This document shows positions 11,256-23,770 of a stretch of DNA of 64,000 nt, piece by piece. How positions within the stretch are numbered: the first letter of the stretch is position 1; every line of letters starts with the position of its first letter. The notes below the pieces were generated by a model, which was not told the origin of the DNA, did no database searches, and saw only the letters and a list, made by a program, of their open reading frames with translations. This stretch comes from Agapanthus africanus (taxonomy: Eukaryota > Streptophyta > Magnoliopsida > Asparagales > Amaryllidaceae), in assembly GCA_030015575.1 (NCBI GenBank), contig CM057337.1, positions 375,309,582 through 375,373,581 of the forward strand, given 5' to 3'. The position numbers were made by a program, and so were the translations under genes.

Positions 11256-12802
11256 TGCGGTGTTCTATCAATCCTAGTTTATATCCAAATAGCAGGGAAT
11301 GCAGCATGCACTAAATAGTAGCCATGAATAGTCAATGTATACAAAGGAAACTATAAGGTCCTATCAGCCCTGACGTAGAACGCCAAGCGGGCGATATCCC
11401 CCTAGATGTGAAATCTACTCACCGTAGTCTCTCGCTAGGTGTAGCCAACAACTTGTTTCCCCTTCTGCGCGGCGTCCGCCGTACTCGCCTGCGAACCTAG
11501 AATTACACAATATATCACACGTAAGCTTGAAGTCACACAAACGCGACATTAAAGCCGAACTAGTAACTCGTGTCGTGAACCAAGCGCGCGTGTGCGCGAT
11601 ACGTTAAAACGTGTGGTTATGCGCCTGTACCCACTCCGACGCGTCGCGATACGCAGAAACCCTAAAACCACACACACGTATCACGCGTGTCGCGAAAGAT
11701 TGAAAATACGGGAAAATAGGTATTCTACCCCAGATTTTGATACAGAAAAGATATTGAAAAACTAAACATACCAAAACAACCCACATAACAGCAGACACCC
11801 ACACCCCAAACCCCAACCCCAAACTCCCCCATCTGGCCGCAATTTGCGGCCAGAATGCATATTTTGGCGGCCAGACTTGGGAATTGGGCTCCCAGGTTTG
11901 GTGTGTGCACTCTATACCCCCCATACATGCTACAGTAACCTATAGTTTTTCTCTGAAATGGCTCGGGTAGTAGCAGATCCTACAGTGCCCAAATTCTAGT
12001 TAAAATCCACACTTTGCACTAAAAATGGAACTTTAGGGTATTTTTGTGCAACCTGAAGTGCAACCTAGTTAAAATAGCTCTAATAACACTTAAAGGAGCT
12101 AACTAAACTATGAGAACACCAATCTAACATATACATCACAAATATCCTATAATATCACTAAAAATGCACCAAAAATGTGATTTTTGCTAAACAATACAAC
12201 AAGTCTAAGGAAAAGAAGTGCTAATATGAATTAATACCTTCTAAGAACCTTGTAGAACACCAAAGTCTCAGCTTTTCCCCTCGTGTATGCAGATTTGCCT
12301 TCAACACCTCAAAAAGCTCACTTTTCCTAAGGTTTTGTGAAGAAAATGAGTTGATAAGTATATGGTTTTGTGTATGGATCAAAGGGGAATGAAAAGAGAA
12401 GAGAATGAGGAGAAAAATGGAGGGTTTGCTGCTGGAAATCTCTGCTGGAACTCAGAATGAGGGAAAGAGAGAGAGAAGGGAAGAAAATGGGTCAAAAGTC
12501 AAAGCTTCACCTAACACCATGCTTCATTGTTTTATTAGGAGTTTGAATTATGAAAAAAGGTTTGAAAAGATTAAAATGGTTTATGAAAGGATTAAATGGT
12601 GGGGAAAAATAAATTTGCAACCATGCACAAAAGAATGGTTAACAAGTCACAAAAAGTCTAAATATGCAAGTGTGCACAACACAAGAAAATTCCCAATATG
12701 CTAACACTACTAAATAACTAATAATCCTAGGAACATATATAATAACACGTGCAATCACTAATTATCACAAAAGACATTCAAACGGAAATCCAAAGTGTTA
12801 CA

Positions 12803-12819
12803 ATCTACCCCCCTTAAAG
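12803..12819 (-). other. Tekay-A polypurine tract
   Basis: ATCTACCCCCCTTAAAG on the plus strand, read as CTTTAAGGGGGGTAGAT on the element strand, adjoins the 3' LTR start at 12802. It is the plus-strand primer site by position and composition. Confidence 0.9.
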
Positions 12820-12859
12820 AAATTCGGTCCCCGAATTTAAAAAAATCTAACTATACGCA

Positions 12860-14200
12860 CCTTCAAAAAGATGGGGATACCTCTTCCTCATCTCGCTCTC
12901 GGTCTCCCAAGTGACTTCCTCGCCGCTCTGGCCACGCCAAAGTACTTTGACGGACGGTATCTCCTTCGACCACAGTTTCTTCACTTGCCGATCCAAGATC
13001 ATCACTGCTGCTCTGCATAGGAAAGGTCACGCTCAAGCTGGATCGTCGGGTGCTGAATCTCATGCGAAGGATCATGAAGATATCTGCGGAGCATCGAAAC
13101 GTGGAATACGGGGTGCACGTCTGGAAAACTGGGCGGAAGGGCTAATCGATACGCAACCGCACCAATACGCTCAAGGATCTCGAAGGGGCCCACATATCTG
13201 GGACTAAGCTTCCCCTTCTTCCCAAATCTCATTACGCCTTTCATTGGGGAGACCCTCAAGAAAACATGATCACCAACAGCAAAGTCAAGTCTGCGCCGAC
13301 GACGGTCCGCATAAGATCTCTGCCTACTCTGAGCTGCTCTCATCCTATCGCGAATCAACTGGATCTTCGCGGTCGTCTCCTCCACAATCTGCGGTCCTAA
13401 GATACTACTCTCACTGAGCTCCGTCCAACAGGTGGGCGATCTGCATCTCCTCCCATAAAGAGCCTCAAACGGTGCCATCTGAATGGTCTCCTGGTAGCTG
13501 TTGTTGTAGGATAACTCTACTAAGGGCAAATGATGATCCCAGCTACCTCCGAAGTCTAAAACGCATGCTCTGAGCATGTCCTCGAGAGTCTGAATAGTCC
13601 GCTCTGACTGTCCGTCGGTCTGCGGATGGAATGCTGTGCTGAAACTCAAGCGAGTGCCCAAAGCCTCCTGAAGCCTTTGCCATAGCCGGCTGGTAAACTG
13701 GGTTCCTCTATCGGACACGATGCATGTCGGAACTCCGTGCAGTCGTACAATCTCATCAATATAAATCTGGGCATACTGAGTAAATCCGAAAGTCGTCTTT
13801 ACCGGTAGGAAGTGAGCCGCTTTCGTCAAACGATCCACGATCACCCAGATGGAGTCATACCCTCGACTAGTCCTGGGTAGACCCACAATGAAATCCATAG
13901 ATATCTGTTCCCATTTCCACTCCGGAATGGGTAACGGCTGTAGCTCTCCCGCGGGCCTCTGGTGCTCAGCCTTGACTTGCTGACAAGTCAGGCATCTCGA
14001 CACAAAATCTGCAATGTCCCTCTTCATGCCGTCCCACCAGTAAACATCTCTCAGATCATGGTACATCTTGGTGGAACCGGGATGAACACTGTATATCGAC
14101 CGATGTGCCTCCTCAAGAATCTCGTGCCGCAATCCCTCAGCATCTGGTACGCACAGTCTAGCTCCAAATCTTAGTATCCCCTGATCATCGATCACGAACT
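12860..14200 (-). pseudogene. Tekay-A integrase with C-terminal chromodomain
   Basis: Read on the minus strand. Zinc-binding HHCC segment near 13980-14130 (HRSIYSVHPGSTKMYHD ... CLTCQQVKAEH). Catalytic core with the first Asp in SMDFIVGLP, the second in IVSDRGTQFTS, and Glu in the SERTIQTLEDML region. C-terminal GPFEILERIG and HPVFHVSMLRRY segments (near 13020-13140). A chromodomain-like tail lies at about 12860-13000 (VLW-GQ, TWE-E, MRKRYPHLF wording). The core inserts element DNA, and the chromodomain is the feature that defines chromoviruses and is thought to guide insertion to heterochromatin. Part of a broken polyprotein. Confidence 0.88.
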
Positions 14201-15000
14201 CAGAAATCTGCCCTGTCCCATCTGTGTCCTGATCTCTGAACAGCGGTCATCACTGTACTGTGCCTCATGTATACGGTCAAGCAACTGTGGGCGTGCACGA
14301 ACATGCGCAATCTTTCCTCCGATCGGCATAAACTCGAACTGTATCCGACTGTCGCATAAGATCTGCCAATCCGCCGACGACTGCCTCTGCACTGTGCTCA
14401 AACAGGATAGACTACCCCCGGGCCTCCTGCTCAAAGCATCCGCCACTACATTCGCCCTGCCCGGGTGATACAAGATCTCACAATCATAGTCCTTCACTAA
14501 CTCCATCCATCGGCGCTGTCTAAGGTTCAGGTCTCGCTGCTGAAATATGTACTTTAAGCTCTTGTGGTCGGTGAATATCTGGCACGACTCCCCATACAGA
14601 TAATGTCGCCAGATCTTGAGTGCAAAGACCACTGCAGCCATCTCCAGATCATGAGTGGGGTAATTCTGTTCATGTTTCTTTAATTGCCGCGAAGCATACG
14701 CAATCACCTTATCATGCTGCATCAAAACGCATCCCAGCCCCAATCGTGAAGCATCGCAGTAGACCACAAATCCGCCTGATCCTGAAGGCAATGATAGCAC
14801 TAGTGTCGTAGTCAGTAGAGCCCGTAGTCGCTGGAAACTGTGCTCACACTCCTCCGTCCAATCGAAGTGAACTCCCTTCCGGGTCAACCCGGTCAAAGGT
14901 GTAGCAATTCGAGAGAAGTCCTGCACGAATCGCCTGTAATAACCTGCCAGCCCTAGAAAGCTGCGAACCTCCATCACTGACGTGGGTCTAGGCCAACTCC
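14200..15000 (-). pseudogene. Tekay-A RNase H region
   Basis: Minus strand. Shows [19 protein letters not shown] (end of RT and connection), then [19 protein letters not shown], then the RNase H segment [36 protein letters not shown] and [12 protein letters not shown], ending [10 protein letters not shown]. RNase H removes the RNA strand during reverse transcription. The wording is typical of Tekay/Del chromoviruses. The whole polyprotein carries about four breaks. Confidence 0.9.
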
Positions 15001-15720
15001 GAACTGCCTCTATCTTCCTCGGGTCGACACATATACCATCTCATGTAATCATGTGCCCCAAGAAGTCTATGCTGTCTAGCTAGAAGGCACACTTGGAGAA
15101 TTTGGCGAAAAGCTGATGCTCCCTCAAGGTCTGCAGTGTAATCCGCAGGTGCTCCTCGTGCTCCTCTCTACTCCGAGAATACACCAAGATATCGTCAATA
15201 AACACTATGATGAACAGATCATGATACGGCCGGAAAATACGGTTCATCAAATCCATAAATGCTGCTGGCGCATTGGTGAGTCCGAACGACATCACCAAAA
15301 ACTCATAATGGCCGTAACGTCTGCGGAAGGCTGTCCTAGGAATGTCCTCCTGTCGAACCCGCAGCTGATGGTAGCCCGATCGCAAATCGATCCTCGAAAA
15401 GTATCCTGCCCCCTGAAGCTGGTCGAACAAATCGTCGATGCGTGGCAAAGGATATCTTTTCCGCACTGTCACCCTGTTCAGCTGGCGGTAGTCGATACAC
15501 AAACGCAAACTGCCGTCCTTCTTCTTGACGAACAGGACTGGAGCACCCCAAGGAGAAACACTGGGTCGAATAAGTCCCTTATCCAGCAGATCCTGCAACT
15601 GACCCTTCAATTCTCGAAGTTCCGCCGGGGCCATCCAATAAGGCGGTACAGAAATAGGCCCCGTGCCAGGAACCAAATCGATACAGAAGGAAATATCACG
15701 CTCGGGCGGTAGCCCATGAA
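15000..15720 (-). pseudogene. Tekay-A reverse transcriptase
   Basis: Minus strand. Segments in order: [103 protein letters not shown], and the active site FIDDILVYS (about 15180-15205). These are all hallmark Ty3/gypsy RT blocks. It copies element RNA into DNA, primed by the tRNA that pairs with the site at 17796-17807. Confidence 0.93.
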
Positions 15721-16049
15721 GCTCATCAGGGAACACATCAGGGAACTCGCTAACAACCGGAACCTGATCCAGAGGAACCTCTGTAGCTCTAGTATCGCAA
15801 ACATAGGCGAGAAATCCCTGACATCCCTTTATCAAAAGCTGTCCAGCGCGAAAAGAAGAAATCACACTGTGAGGGGTGGCACCACGGTCTCCCAACACAA
15901 CAACAACCGACTCGCCGGGAAAACAAAATCGAACTGTCTTCTCGCGGCAGTCAACAGAAGCATAGCACGTGGGTAACCAATCCATGCCCAAAAGAACGTC
16001 GAAGTCCAACATCTCAAGAAGGATCAAATCGACCGGCAACTCTCTCTCG

Positions 16050-16260
16050 CCAATACGGACGGTACAGGATCGGAACACGTGCCTAGCAACAAACGACTCT
16101 CCCACAGGAGTAGTCACAGCAAGCGGCTGGTCAAGAAAACCGGACTCTCTATCCAAACTCGGCACAAAGTGTGTGGATACGTACGAGTGCGTGGATCCGG
16201 GATCGAATAACACGTGTGCATCAACCGAACATACAGAAAGGATACCTGAGACCACCGCAT
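16050..16260 (-). pseudogene. Tekay-A aspartic protease region
   Basis: Minus strand. A retropepsin-type segment [16 protein letters not shown] with the following [20 protein letters not shown] block, lying between the gag zinc knuckle and reverse transcriptase as expected for Ty3/gypsy. In the family it cuts the gag-pol precursor. Boundaries are approximate. Confidence 0.82.
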
Positions 16261-16499
16261 TGGACGCCTGCGCGTCCTGATGCGTCAAAGCAAAAACTCG
16301 CGCCTGTCCTCCACCTGCAACTAACTGTCCCCTGCCGGCCGCTGGCTGCCCTCTACCTCGGCCCCCTCGTCCTCTATGAACAAATCCTCCGCGACCACGA
16401 CCTCTCTGTGTATACGTCTGACGCGGCGTAACGGCAAGTACAATCGGTAATGCCGTCTGGGGTGGTGAAGGTGGTAATGTAACATATGGTGCTGCCGCC

Positions 16500-17580
16500 C
16501 CACTCCGGGGTACCTCAGGACAATCTCGCACACGATGATAAGAACTCCCGCAACGGTAACATCCCGTTCACAGTCGCTGACCCTCCTGGGAATAGGAGCT
16601 AAACAATCGGCCTCGTCTCGAATCTCTGCCACCTGCAAGGTGCCTGTCACGACGCCGGAACGGCTGTCTCTGCACTGACGTATCTGCACGAACTCTCTTC
16701 GGCCCTGGAACTGCCGAAGTCTCAGCAAGGCGCTCCTCAACTAATAATGCTGCATCTACTGCTGCTGCATATGTCTCGTAATGCTGCGCGCTGATAACCA
16801 GGAATAGTGGTGTAAGCAAGCCTCGGACAAATCTCTTGACTCGCAACTCCTCAGTAGCCACTAGATATGGAGCATAAACGGATAGCTCGGTGAACAGCAC
16901 ATCGTACTCTGCCACTGACATCTCTGGCGTCTGGCGTAAGGACTCGAACCTGCGTGCTCTAGCATCTCTGACACTCAGGGGAAGAAAGCGGGCAAAGAAT
17001 AGTGCCACGAACTCTATCCAGGTCATAGGAGGAAGACCTGCTGCTCTACCCTTCTCGACTGATTCGCACCATTTCTGCGCAAGACCTTCCAAGCGAAAGC
17101 TCGCAAACTCAACCCATCTCGCATCTGCACATCTAAGTGAACGACATATCCGCGCCATCCTATCAATGAAAGACTGTGGATCCTCGGCCACATCGGTGCC
17201 TGGGAAGACCGGAGGCTTCAGCCTCATAAATTCTGACAGCGATACTGTAATAACCTCTGTAGTCACCGGTGCAACTGCCTGAACTGTAGGTACCACCGCG
17301 GTCTCCGCAACGGGTGGAACTACCTCTGGTCGCTGCGCTCGAAGTGTCTCAACTAGAGATCCCATCATCTGGCGCATCTCCTGCATACTGGATCCCATCG
17401 TCTGGCGTATCTCCTGCACACCAGCCCCTAACATAGCAATCTGATCTGTCATGGCAGGAACAGCCTGCTCGGGCACAACCGGTGTGCTACCCGGATCAGT
17501 CCTCGTCTCGGACGAGTCAACTCGAATCTCGGCCCTCGCGGCCGCTCTCTGCGCCCTCGTAGTCTTTGGCGGCAAAATGG
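16500..17580 (-). pseudogene. Tekay-A gag region
   Basis: Minus strand. A Tekay-like retrotransposon gag: PPKTTRAQRAAARAE near the start, FMRLKPPVFPGTDVAEDPQ, FIDRMARICRSLRCAD, then MSVAEYDVLFTELSVYAPY, and a single CCHC zinc knuckle [14 protein letters not shown] near 16515-16560 (spacing CX2CX4HX4C). Gag forms the particle that packages element RNA. The start codon cannot be assigned with confidence. Confidence 0.87.
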
Positions 17581-17795
17581 CTGAAAGGAACAATAGGATT
17601 CGATAAGGATACGGAAATCGAATCGCAAGAATGTATATACTCAAGGAAGAACTTAAATCAACAAGTCCTAAGGTCGCGTAGGCAAAGTACCGTGTCGTGA
17701 GTATGCCGCGGAACATACACACGCTACGCTACCCTGCTGCAGCTACCTACTCCATCATACCAGGGTCATCCTACACTCCGAAAGGTAAAACCTAC

Positions 17796-17807
17796 GCTCT
17801 GATACCA
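17796..17807 (-). other. Tekay-A primer-binding site
   Basis: GCTCTGATACCA on the plus strand is TGGTATCAGAGC on the element strand, starting 4 bases inside the 5' LTR. It is complementary to the 3' end of initiator tRNA-Met, the usual primer for this lineage. Confidence 0.9.
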
Positions 17808-19218
17808 ACTTTGTCACGACCCGAAGATTTGCCCGTGACCGGCACTTAACCACGTAACGTCTACAGGCGTAACGCGACTAAGTGAACCGAAAACCCAGAA
17901 ATCAAACCAGTGAAAGTATAGAGTGTTATAAGTTTTAAATGAAAGCACTTACTAACATGATAAGAAATCTAAGTAAACAATCACCAAGATAACAATATAC
18001 GACGCCGTAGCGAAGATCAAGATCCATAAGTGGGAACATCACAGAAAGGATAAACTGCAAGTACAGTCGGCTCACAACGAGCTCGACACCAGAATACAAA
18101 TAATACATCATCGTCCTCACACTGTCTCTAAGTCAAATACATACATGGTAGATGGAGAATACCAGATACAACAATGTACATACTGAAAGATAAACAGATA
18201 CCGCGCAAAACACACCAATCAGCAAAAGAGCTAGTACACCAACTATAGGGGTATCTGTATCAAAAGATGCAACCGCAGCCTGCCGCGACTACTCCGAAGG
18301 GCAACCTGCAAACACTATGGCACAACGGGGGTGAGTTGCCAACTCGTGAATAGAGATAACATGTAAAGGTAATCGCGAGCATGCACGTACTACGCTACTC
18401 TATCATATACCAACAGATGATATCAATATGTGATAAGCAGTATGTGCAATAATCATGCAAGTGCTCTATCAGGTAATGTAACTACACGATGAGGTACAAT
18501 GCTCTATCAGGTAATGTAACTACAGGATGAGGTACAATAGTAAATGCTGAGCAGGGGCAATATAATATCTACACGGAATGTCAACGTGGAATATATAATC
18601 GGTGTCCATCAATGCACCCAGATCCCCCAAATAGCTCAGGCGCCGGCACTCTCATCGGCCCTCAAATCCTGTACATCTCTGAGAATCCCGAGTGCCCAAC
18701 ATCGGCACCCAAATATCATAAATACTCATGTCCAGCATCGACACGCAAATCCTCATCCATCGGGCCCCGTCAGTCCGGGTCAGCCCACGGGCTCCGTCTG
18801 CGGTATCGGCCCTCGGCCCCGGCAGTACGGATCACCCCGCATCCATCTATAGACTCTGATCAGTACCCTCCGGATAACTGTCAGGTCCAACCAATCACCG
18901 GTAGGTAGTAGTCCTTCTGCCAGGCTCACCGTCTACTGCACAGCGAAACCGTTCTCGCCCCGGGGTACCATACCGGGTCCACCATGTACCCGTAATCGGC
19001 CTCAACAAGCTCCTCGATTCGGGTTCACATATATCACTCTAGCACCGAGAAAACACATGGTGGACGCACCGAAATATCATATCAAGGGAACCGGGTTTTT
19101 AAATGATTATATATTTGCAATAGCCACGGTTCCCAAATCCAGAAATCACATGTAACCCAAACCAAAATACAAGTCAATGATCCGATATGATATGTGCGTC
19201 AAATATAAATAGCATGTC

Positions 19219-19683
19219 AAGTCACATATAGATGAGCTACAATATGATGATCCGATGTGATATAGGCATCAAGTATGAATATCAAGTCATGTCACATATA
19301 GATGAGCTACAATGTAATGATCCGATGTGATATAGGCATCAAGTATGAATATCAAGTCATGTCACATATAGATGAGCTACAATGTAATGATCCGATATGA
19401 TATAGGCATCAAGTAAGAATATCAAGTCATGTCACATATAGATGAGCTACAATATGATGATCCGATGTGATATAGGCATCAAGTATGAATATCAAGTCAT
19501 GTCACATATAGATGAGCTACAATGTAATGATCCGATGTGATATAGGCATCAAGTATGAATAGCATGTCAAGTCACATATAGATGAGCTACAATGTAATGA
19601 TCCGATGTGATATAGGCATCAAGTATGAATAGCATGTCAAGTCACATATAGATGAGCTACAATATGATGATCCGATGTGATAT
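19219..19683. repeat. 70-bp tandem repeat array in Tekay-A 5' LTR
   Basis: Roughly six and a half units of the repeat that starts GTCACATATAGATGAGCTAC, with the same internal variants as the 3' LTR array (some units end AGCATGTCAA rather than ATCAAGTCAT). Confidence 0.88.
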
Positions 19684-19703
19684 CTACAGTGTGAGTGTCA
19701 TGG

Positions 19704-19769
19704 CAATTACTAACGGTGTGTGTGTAACATGCAGGATAGTGCTCGTGCAACATGGACCGTTAGTAATTG
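19704..19769 (-). other. Conserved hairpin, Tekay-A 5' LTR
   Basis: Identical 14-bp arms to the copy at 11190-11255 (19704-19717 and 19756-19769), with a 38-nt loop containing CATGTTGCACGAGCACT on the minus strand. Confidence 0.85.
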
Positions 19770-21320
19770 TGCGGTGTTCTATCAATCCTAGTTTATATCC
19801 AAATAGCAGGGAATGCAGCATGCACTAAATAGTAGCCATGAATAGTCAATGTATACAAAGGAAACTATAAGGTCCTATCAGCCCTGACGTAGAACGCCAT
19901 GCGGGCGATATCCCCCTAGATGTGAAATCTACTCACCGTAGTCTCTCGCTAGGTGTAGCCAACAACTTGTTTCCCCTTCTGCGCGGCGTCCGCCGTACTC
20001 GCCTGCGAACCTAGAATTACACAATATATCACACGTAAGCTTGAAGTCACACAAACGCGACATTAAAGCCGAACTAGTAACTCATGTCGTGAACCAAGCG
20101 CGCGTGTGCGCGATACGTTAAAACGTGTGGTTACGCGCCTGAACCCACTCCGACGCGTCGCGATAAGCAGAAACCCTAAACCCACACACACGTATCACGC
20201 GTGTCGCGAAAGTTTGAAAATACGGGAAAATAGGTATTCTACCCCAGATTTTGATACAGGAAAGATATTGAAAAACTAAACATACCAAAACAACCCACAT
20301 AACAGCAGACACCCACACCCCAAACCCCAACCCCAAACTCCCCCATCTGGCCGCAATTTGCGGCCAGAATGCATATTTTGGCGGCCAGACTTGGGAATTG
20401 GGCTCCCAGGTTTGGTGTGTGCACTCTATACCCCCCATACATGCTACAGTAACCTCTAGTTTTTCTCTGAAATGGCTCGGGTAGTAGCAGATCCTACAGT
20501 GCCCAAATTCTAGTTAAAATCCACACTTTGCACTAAAAATGGAACTTTAGGGTATTTTTGTGCAACCTGAAGTGCAACCAGTTAAAATAGCTCTAAAAAC
20601 ACTTAAAGGAGCTAACTAAACTATGAGAACACCAATCTAACATATACATCACAAATATCCTATAATATCACTAAAAATGCACCAAAAATGTGATTTTTGC
20701 TAAACAATACAACAAGTCTAAGGAAAAGAAGTGCTAATATGAATTAATACCTTCTAAGAACCTTGTAGAACACCAAAGTCTCAGCTTTTCCCCTCGTGTA
20801 TGCAGATTTGCCTTCAACACCTCAAAAAGCTCACTTTTCCTAAGGTTTTGTGAAGAAAATGAGTTGATAAGTATATGGTTTTGTGTATGGATCAAAGGGG
20901 AATGAAAAGAGAAGAGAATGAGGAGAAAAATGGAGGGTTTGCTGCTGGAAATCTCTGCTGGAACTCAGAATGAGGGAAAGAGAGAGAGAAGGGAAGAAAA
21001 TGGGTCAAAAGTCAAAGCTTCACCTAACACCATGCTTCATTGTTTTATTAGGAGTTTGAATTATGAAAAAAGGTTTGAAAAGATTAAAATGGTTTATGAA
21101 AGGATTAAATGGTGGGGAAAAATAGATTTGCAACCATGCACAAAAGAATGGTTAACAAGTCACAAAAAGTCTAAATATGCAAGTGTGCACAACACAAGAA
21201 AATTCCCAATATGCTAACACTACTAAATAACTAATAATCCTAGGAACATATATAATAACACGTGCAATCACTAATTATCACAAAAGACATTCAAACGGAA
21301 ATCCAAAGTGTTACAGTAGA

Positions 21321-23038
21321 CAAGCGTATGCGCTTCTCATCCTAGCAGGGGAGATGGTCTGTCCCACAGCCATTGGTACGTCGTACTTGAGATAGTATGC
21401 GGGTGCTCATTAGGTTACGAGTACACTGGACAGGACTCGTCGGGAACTGTTGGTTGGTACTATACCTATCGTCAATTCTCAGTTCCCAGGTGACATGAGT
21501 ACAGCTTAGTCCGTTGACTTGACACTGTCACTTCGCCTCGATTGTGTTCCCACTGTTCTTAGATTGCTACCCTACCACGGCTCAAATGAGTCATGCAAAT
21601 AGGTAGCAGTTGGGTGCAGTCCCGAAGCACTTGGGAGCAGTGACGGTTAAACAGGATTCGTCTATCCCGATATTGGGGGTTGATATCGCGCTGTGTCTAG
21701 GAGAGCCATTACACAAAGTCCCTGGCCAGGGCTAGCGAGATATACTGGTAGCGTTTACAGTGTTATCTCAGGGTGTTCTGGGCTACACTCCGACACGACT
21801 TGTACCGCTATTAGGGGACTGACGTTTACCGCCCACGTAGGCCAGCCATGCGATACTCTTAGACGAACAGACCGGACTGTACGGAGATTGTCACATTTAG
21901 GCTCAGTAGGAGTTCGGATGGGTTCGCCTCATCAGTCTTCTTATCGGTATCTACCTGGGGACCGTTACGTACAGCTAGTATCGCTTGCGGCCTGTGGTTA
22001 AACCCACTGCCAGCGTAGTGTCGAGTCTTTAGAGTCCCACACAGAGGGTTATTCGCCTTTGGGCAAAACAGAGTAGAGGTCGCATGGTTTTGCTCCGGGG
22101 TTCGTTCGTATCCGCGCACTTGTGCACGTTTGGTGTCCGGACAATTATTACTAGCGGGCTTTGGTTTAAGACAGATCCTAGTATATGTTTTGGGATTGGT
22201 TTTATCTCATTGTATTCGTGTTCCTCGGAACGTGGATATTGGTGTGTATGCACAGTTGACAGAGGCAGAGGCAAAGGATTCTCATTAGGGTTGATGACCG
22301 TTGTCTTTTTCCAAACCCTAATGAATATGTGAAATATGATTATTGATATTAATTATAGATAATTGTGTTATGGTTAGGGTTGTTGACCATTTGACTATGA
22401 TTGACTTGTTGACCCATGTTGACATGTTGACTATCATCATTTCACATGAAAGTTACTCTTTGATTCTTGCAAAATTCATTAAATGTGAAATGATAATGGT
22501 CATTTCATATAAACCATCACAATTATCTTTTATTAATTATTAATTATCATAATTCACATATATGTGAGAATGGTTGATAATTATCCTCATTCTCTCTTGC
22601 TCATTCTCTCTCATCCAAAGCTCATTCTCTTCCTCTCTCTCATAGCTCCCATCTCTCATGTGTTGAGAACCATTTGCTTTTGAGATAAAACACCAAAACT
22701 CCTCTCTACTCATTCTAGGGTTCTAGGTTTAGCAAGCCAAGCACTTTAGTTACCTTTAGGTTGAGGTAGGAGCTCAAGGTAGAGACCCTCGGGTGGATCT
22801 TTCTTCGACAAGAGAAGGCGACGAGGAGGACCCGTTCAACCCACTCCAAGGAGTAAGAAGAGAAGGAGTTCAAGACTTAGGTATAACCCTCTAACCGAGT
22901 AGCTAAATCTCTTAGCTTGGTTGTTAGTTTTTTTTTAGCAAAGATCCTATTTTTAGTCCATGTTGCCTTGTCCTTAAAAATCGTTTTTTACCTATTCCGC
23001 CTCCCCGTAAGCACCGGGGTAGGTAACGTAGACTTACA
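21321..23038 (+). repeat. copia-1 3' LTR, second piece
   Basis: Continues the LTR broken at 2968, with preceding duplicate GTAGA at 21316-21320. It aligns block by block with 8906-10771 of copia-2 but with many differences and length changes, and ends GTAGACTTACA. It keeps the CATTAGGGTT inverted repeat (22282-22324) and a smaller TTGAC cluster (22378-22435). Confidence 0.9.
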
Positions 23039-23770
23039 AGGTCGATATCACCCTTGTACATATTATTTTCTTTTCTGTACTATGATTACCCTGCGGTGGA
23101 GTGCATGAATAGTTGGGTTTTAGAGGACAACGGGTCCGTATCTCATGGCGTTGAGACGGAGGGGACCTTACTCTAGAATTGGCGGGCTATTCACCGCACT
23201 CGTAGGGGGTATAGGTTGACCCACGAAGGGGTGCCAAAGTTACCGGATTCTATGAAGTGCTGGGTAGCCCATTCACGTTGTTGATTGGGGTTGCCTCGCT
23301 TCTGGTTTTGGCGGGTAACTTGCCACGCTCGTAGGGGTCTAGGTTTTCATTGCACAGGCTATCCACACGATAGGGAATGTTGGGTCTCATTTGCGGCTCA
23401 AGTGAAACCCGGGGCTCCAAGATTATCCACCATTCTGTGTTGCTTCTGTGATGCTAATGATGCTTTATATTACGTCTGGGACGAAAGTTATATATATATA
23501 TATATTTATATATATATACATACTAATATACTATTAGATGTTGTATATATTTTGCACTCGTGCTAGTCCAGACCCCGCTCTGTCGTTAGTTAAGTAACCT
23601 AACGGGTGATGACGGGACCCAGTGGTGAATGCGGATGGCGTATACGTACATCATATTTTCGTTCTTTTCTGGTGTGATTAATTGATGGGACTGCGTTGAT
23701 TCTGGTCAATGCAAGGAAAACAAACCTGTTTGATGTTATTGGAACCAATTTTAAAAATGACATTACAGGC

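Larger units (their letters stand above)
10777..12802 (-). repeat. Tekay-A 3' LTR, piece proximal to pol
   Basis: Continues the LTR interrupted at 4446 and ends GTGTTACA at 12802, next to the polypurine tract. It includes six 70-bp tandem units (10777-11167), the 14-bp-arm hairpin 11190-11255, and the donor-like GTGAGTAGATT on the minus strand (11411-11423). It is nearly identical to 19290-21315. Confidence 0.93.
2969..21315 (-). mobile_element. Tekay-A: Ty3/gypsy Tekay/Del-type chromovirus with nested copia-2
   Basis: Complete from end to end on the minus strand: 5' LTR 17812-21315, primer-binding site 17796-17807, gag-pol about 12850-17580, polypurine tract at 12803, and 3' LTR 2969-12802 (split by copia-2). 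The ends are TGTAAC...GTGACA, and the five-base target duplication GTAGA is exact at 2964-2968 and 21316-21320. Each LTR comes to about 3.5 kb once copia-2 is removed. By eye the LTRs differ at roughly 1-2 percent of sites, which would suggest about half a million years at commonly used plant LTR rates. Gag-pol is nearly continuous, with only about four breaks, so this is a young fossil. Confidence 0.95.
17812..21315 (-). repeat. Tekay-A 5' LTR (3504 bp)
   Basis: Undivided LTR, TGTAACACTTTGG to GTCGTGACA on the minus strand. From upstream on that strand it holds donor-like GTGAGTAGATT (19925-19937), the hairpin 19704-19769, the 70-bp array about 19219-19683, and the conserved block with acceptor-like TTTGCAG (CTGCAA at 18306-18311). 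The exact target duplicate GTAGA follows at 21316-21320. Confidence 0.95.
454..23038 (+). mobile_element. copia-1: Angela-type Ty1/copia, right part, with nested insertions
   Basis: The visible parts are the downstream part of pol (454-2629), the polypurine tract, and a 3' LTR in two pieces, 2644-2968 and 21321-23038. The LTR was split by Tekay-A, and GTAGA is duplicated on both sides of that insertion. Left of 454 the element is interrupted by Tekay-E and leaves the window. The reading is broken in several places. Its LTR is clearly diverged from that of copia-2, so the two are separate insertions of related subfamilies. The nesting makes it the oldest of the three elements stacked here. Confidence 0.85.

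Noticed and set aside
11604-11924. A frame of about 106 codons, repeated at 20118-20438
   Set aside because: It lies in the Tekay-A LTR upstream zone and is duplicated only because the two LTRs are copies; no recognisable protein.
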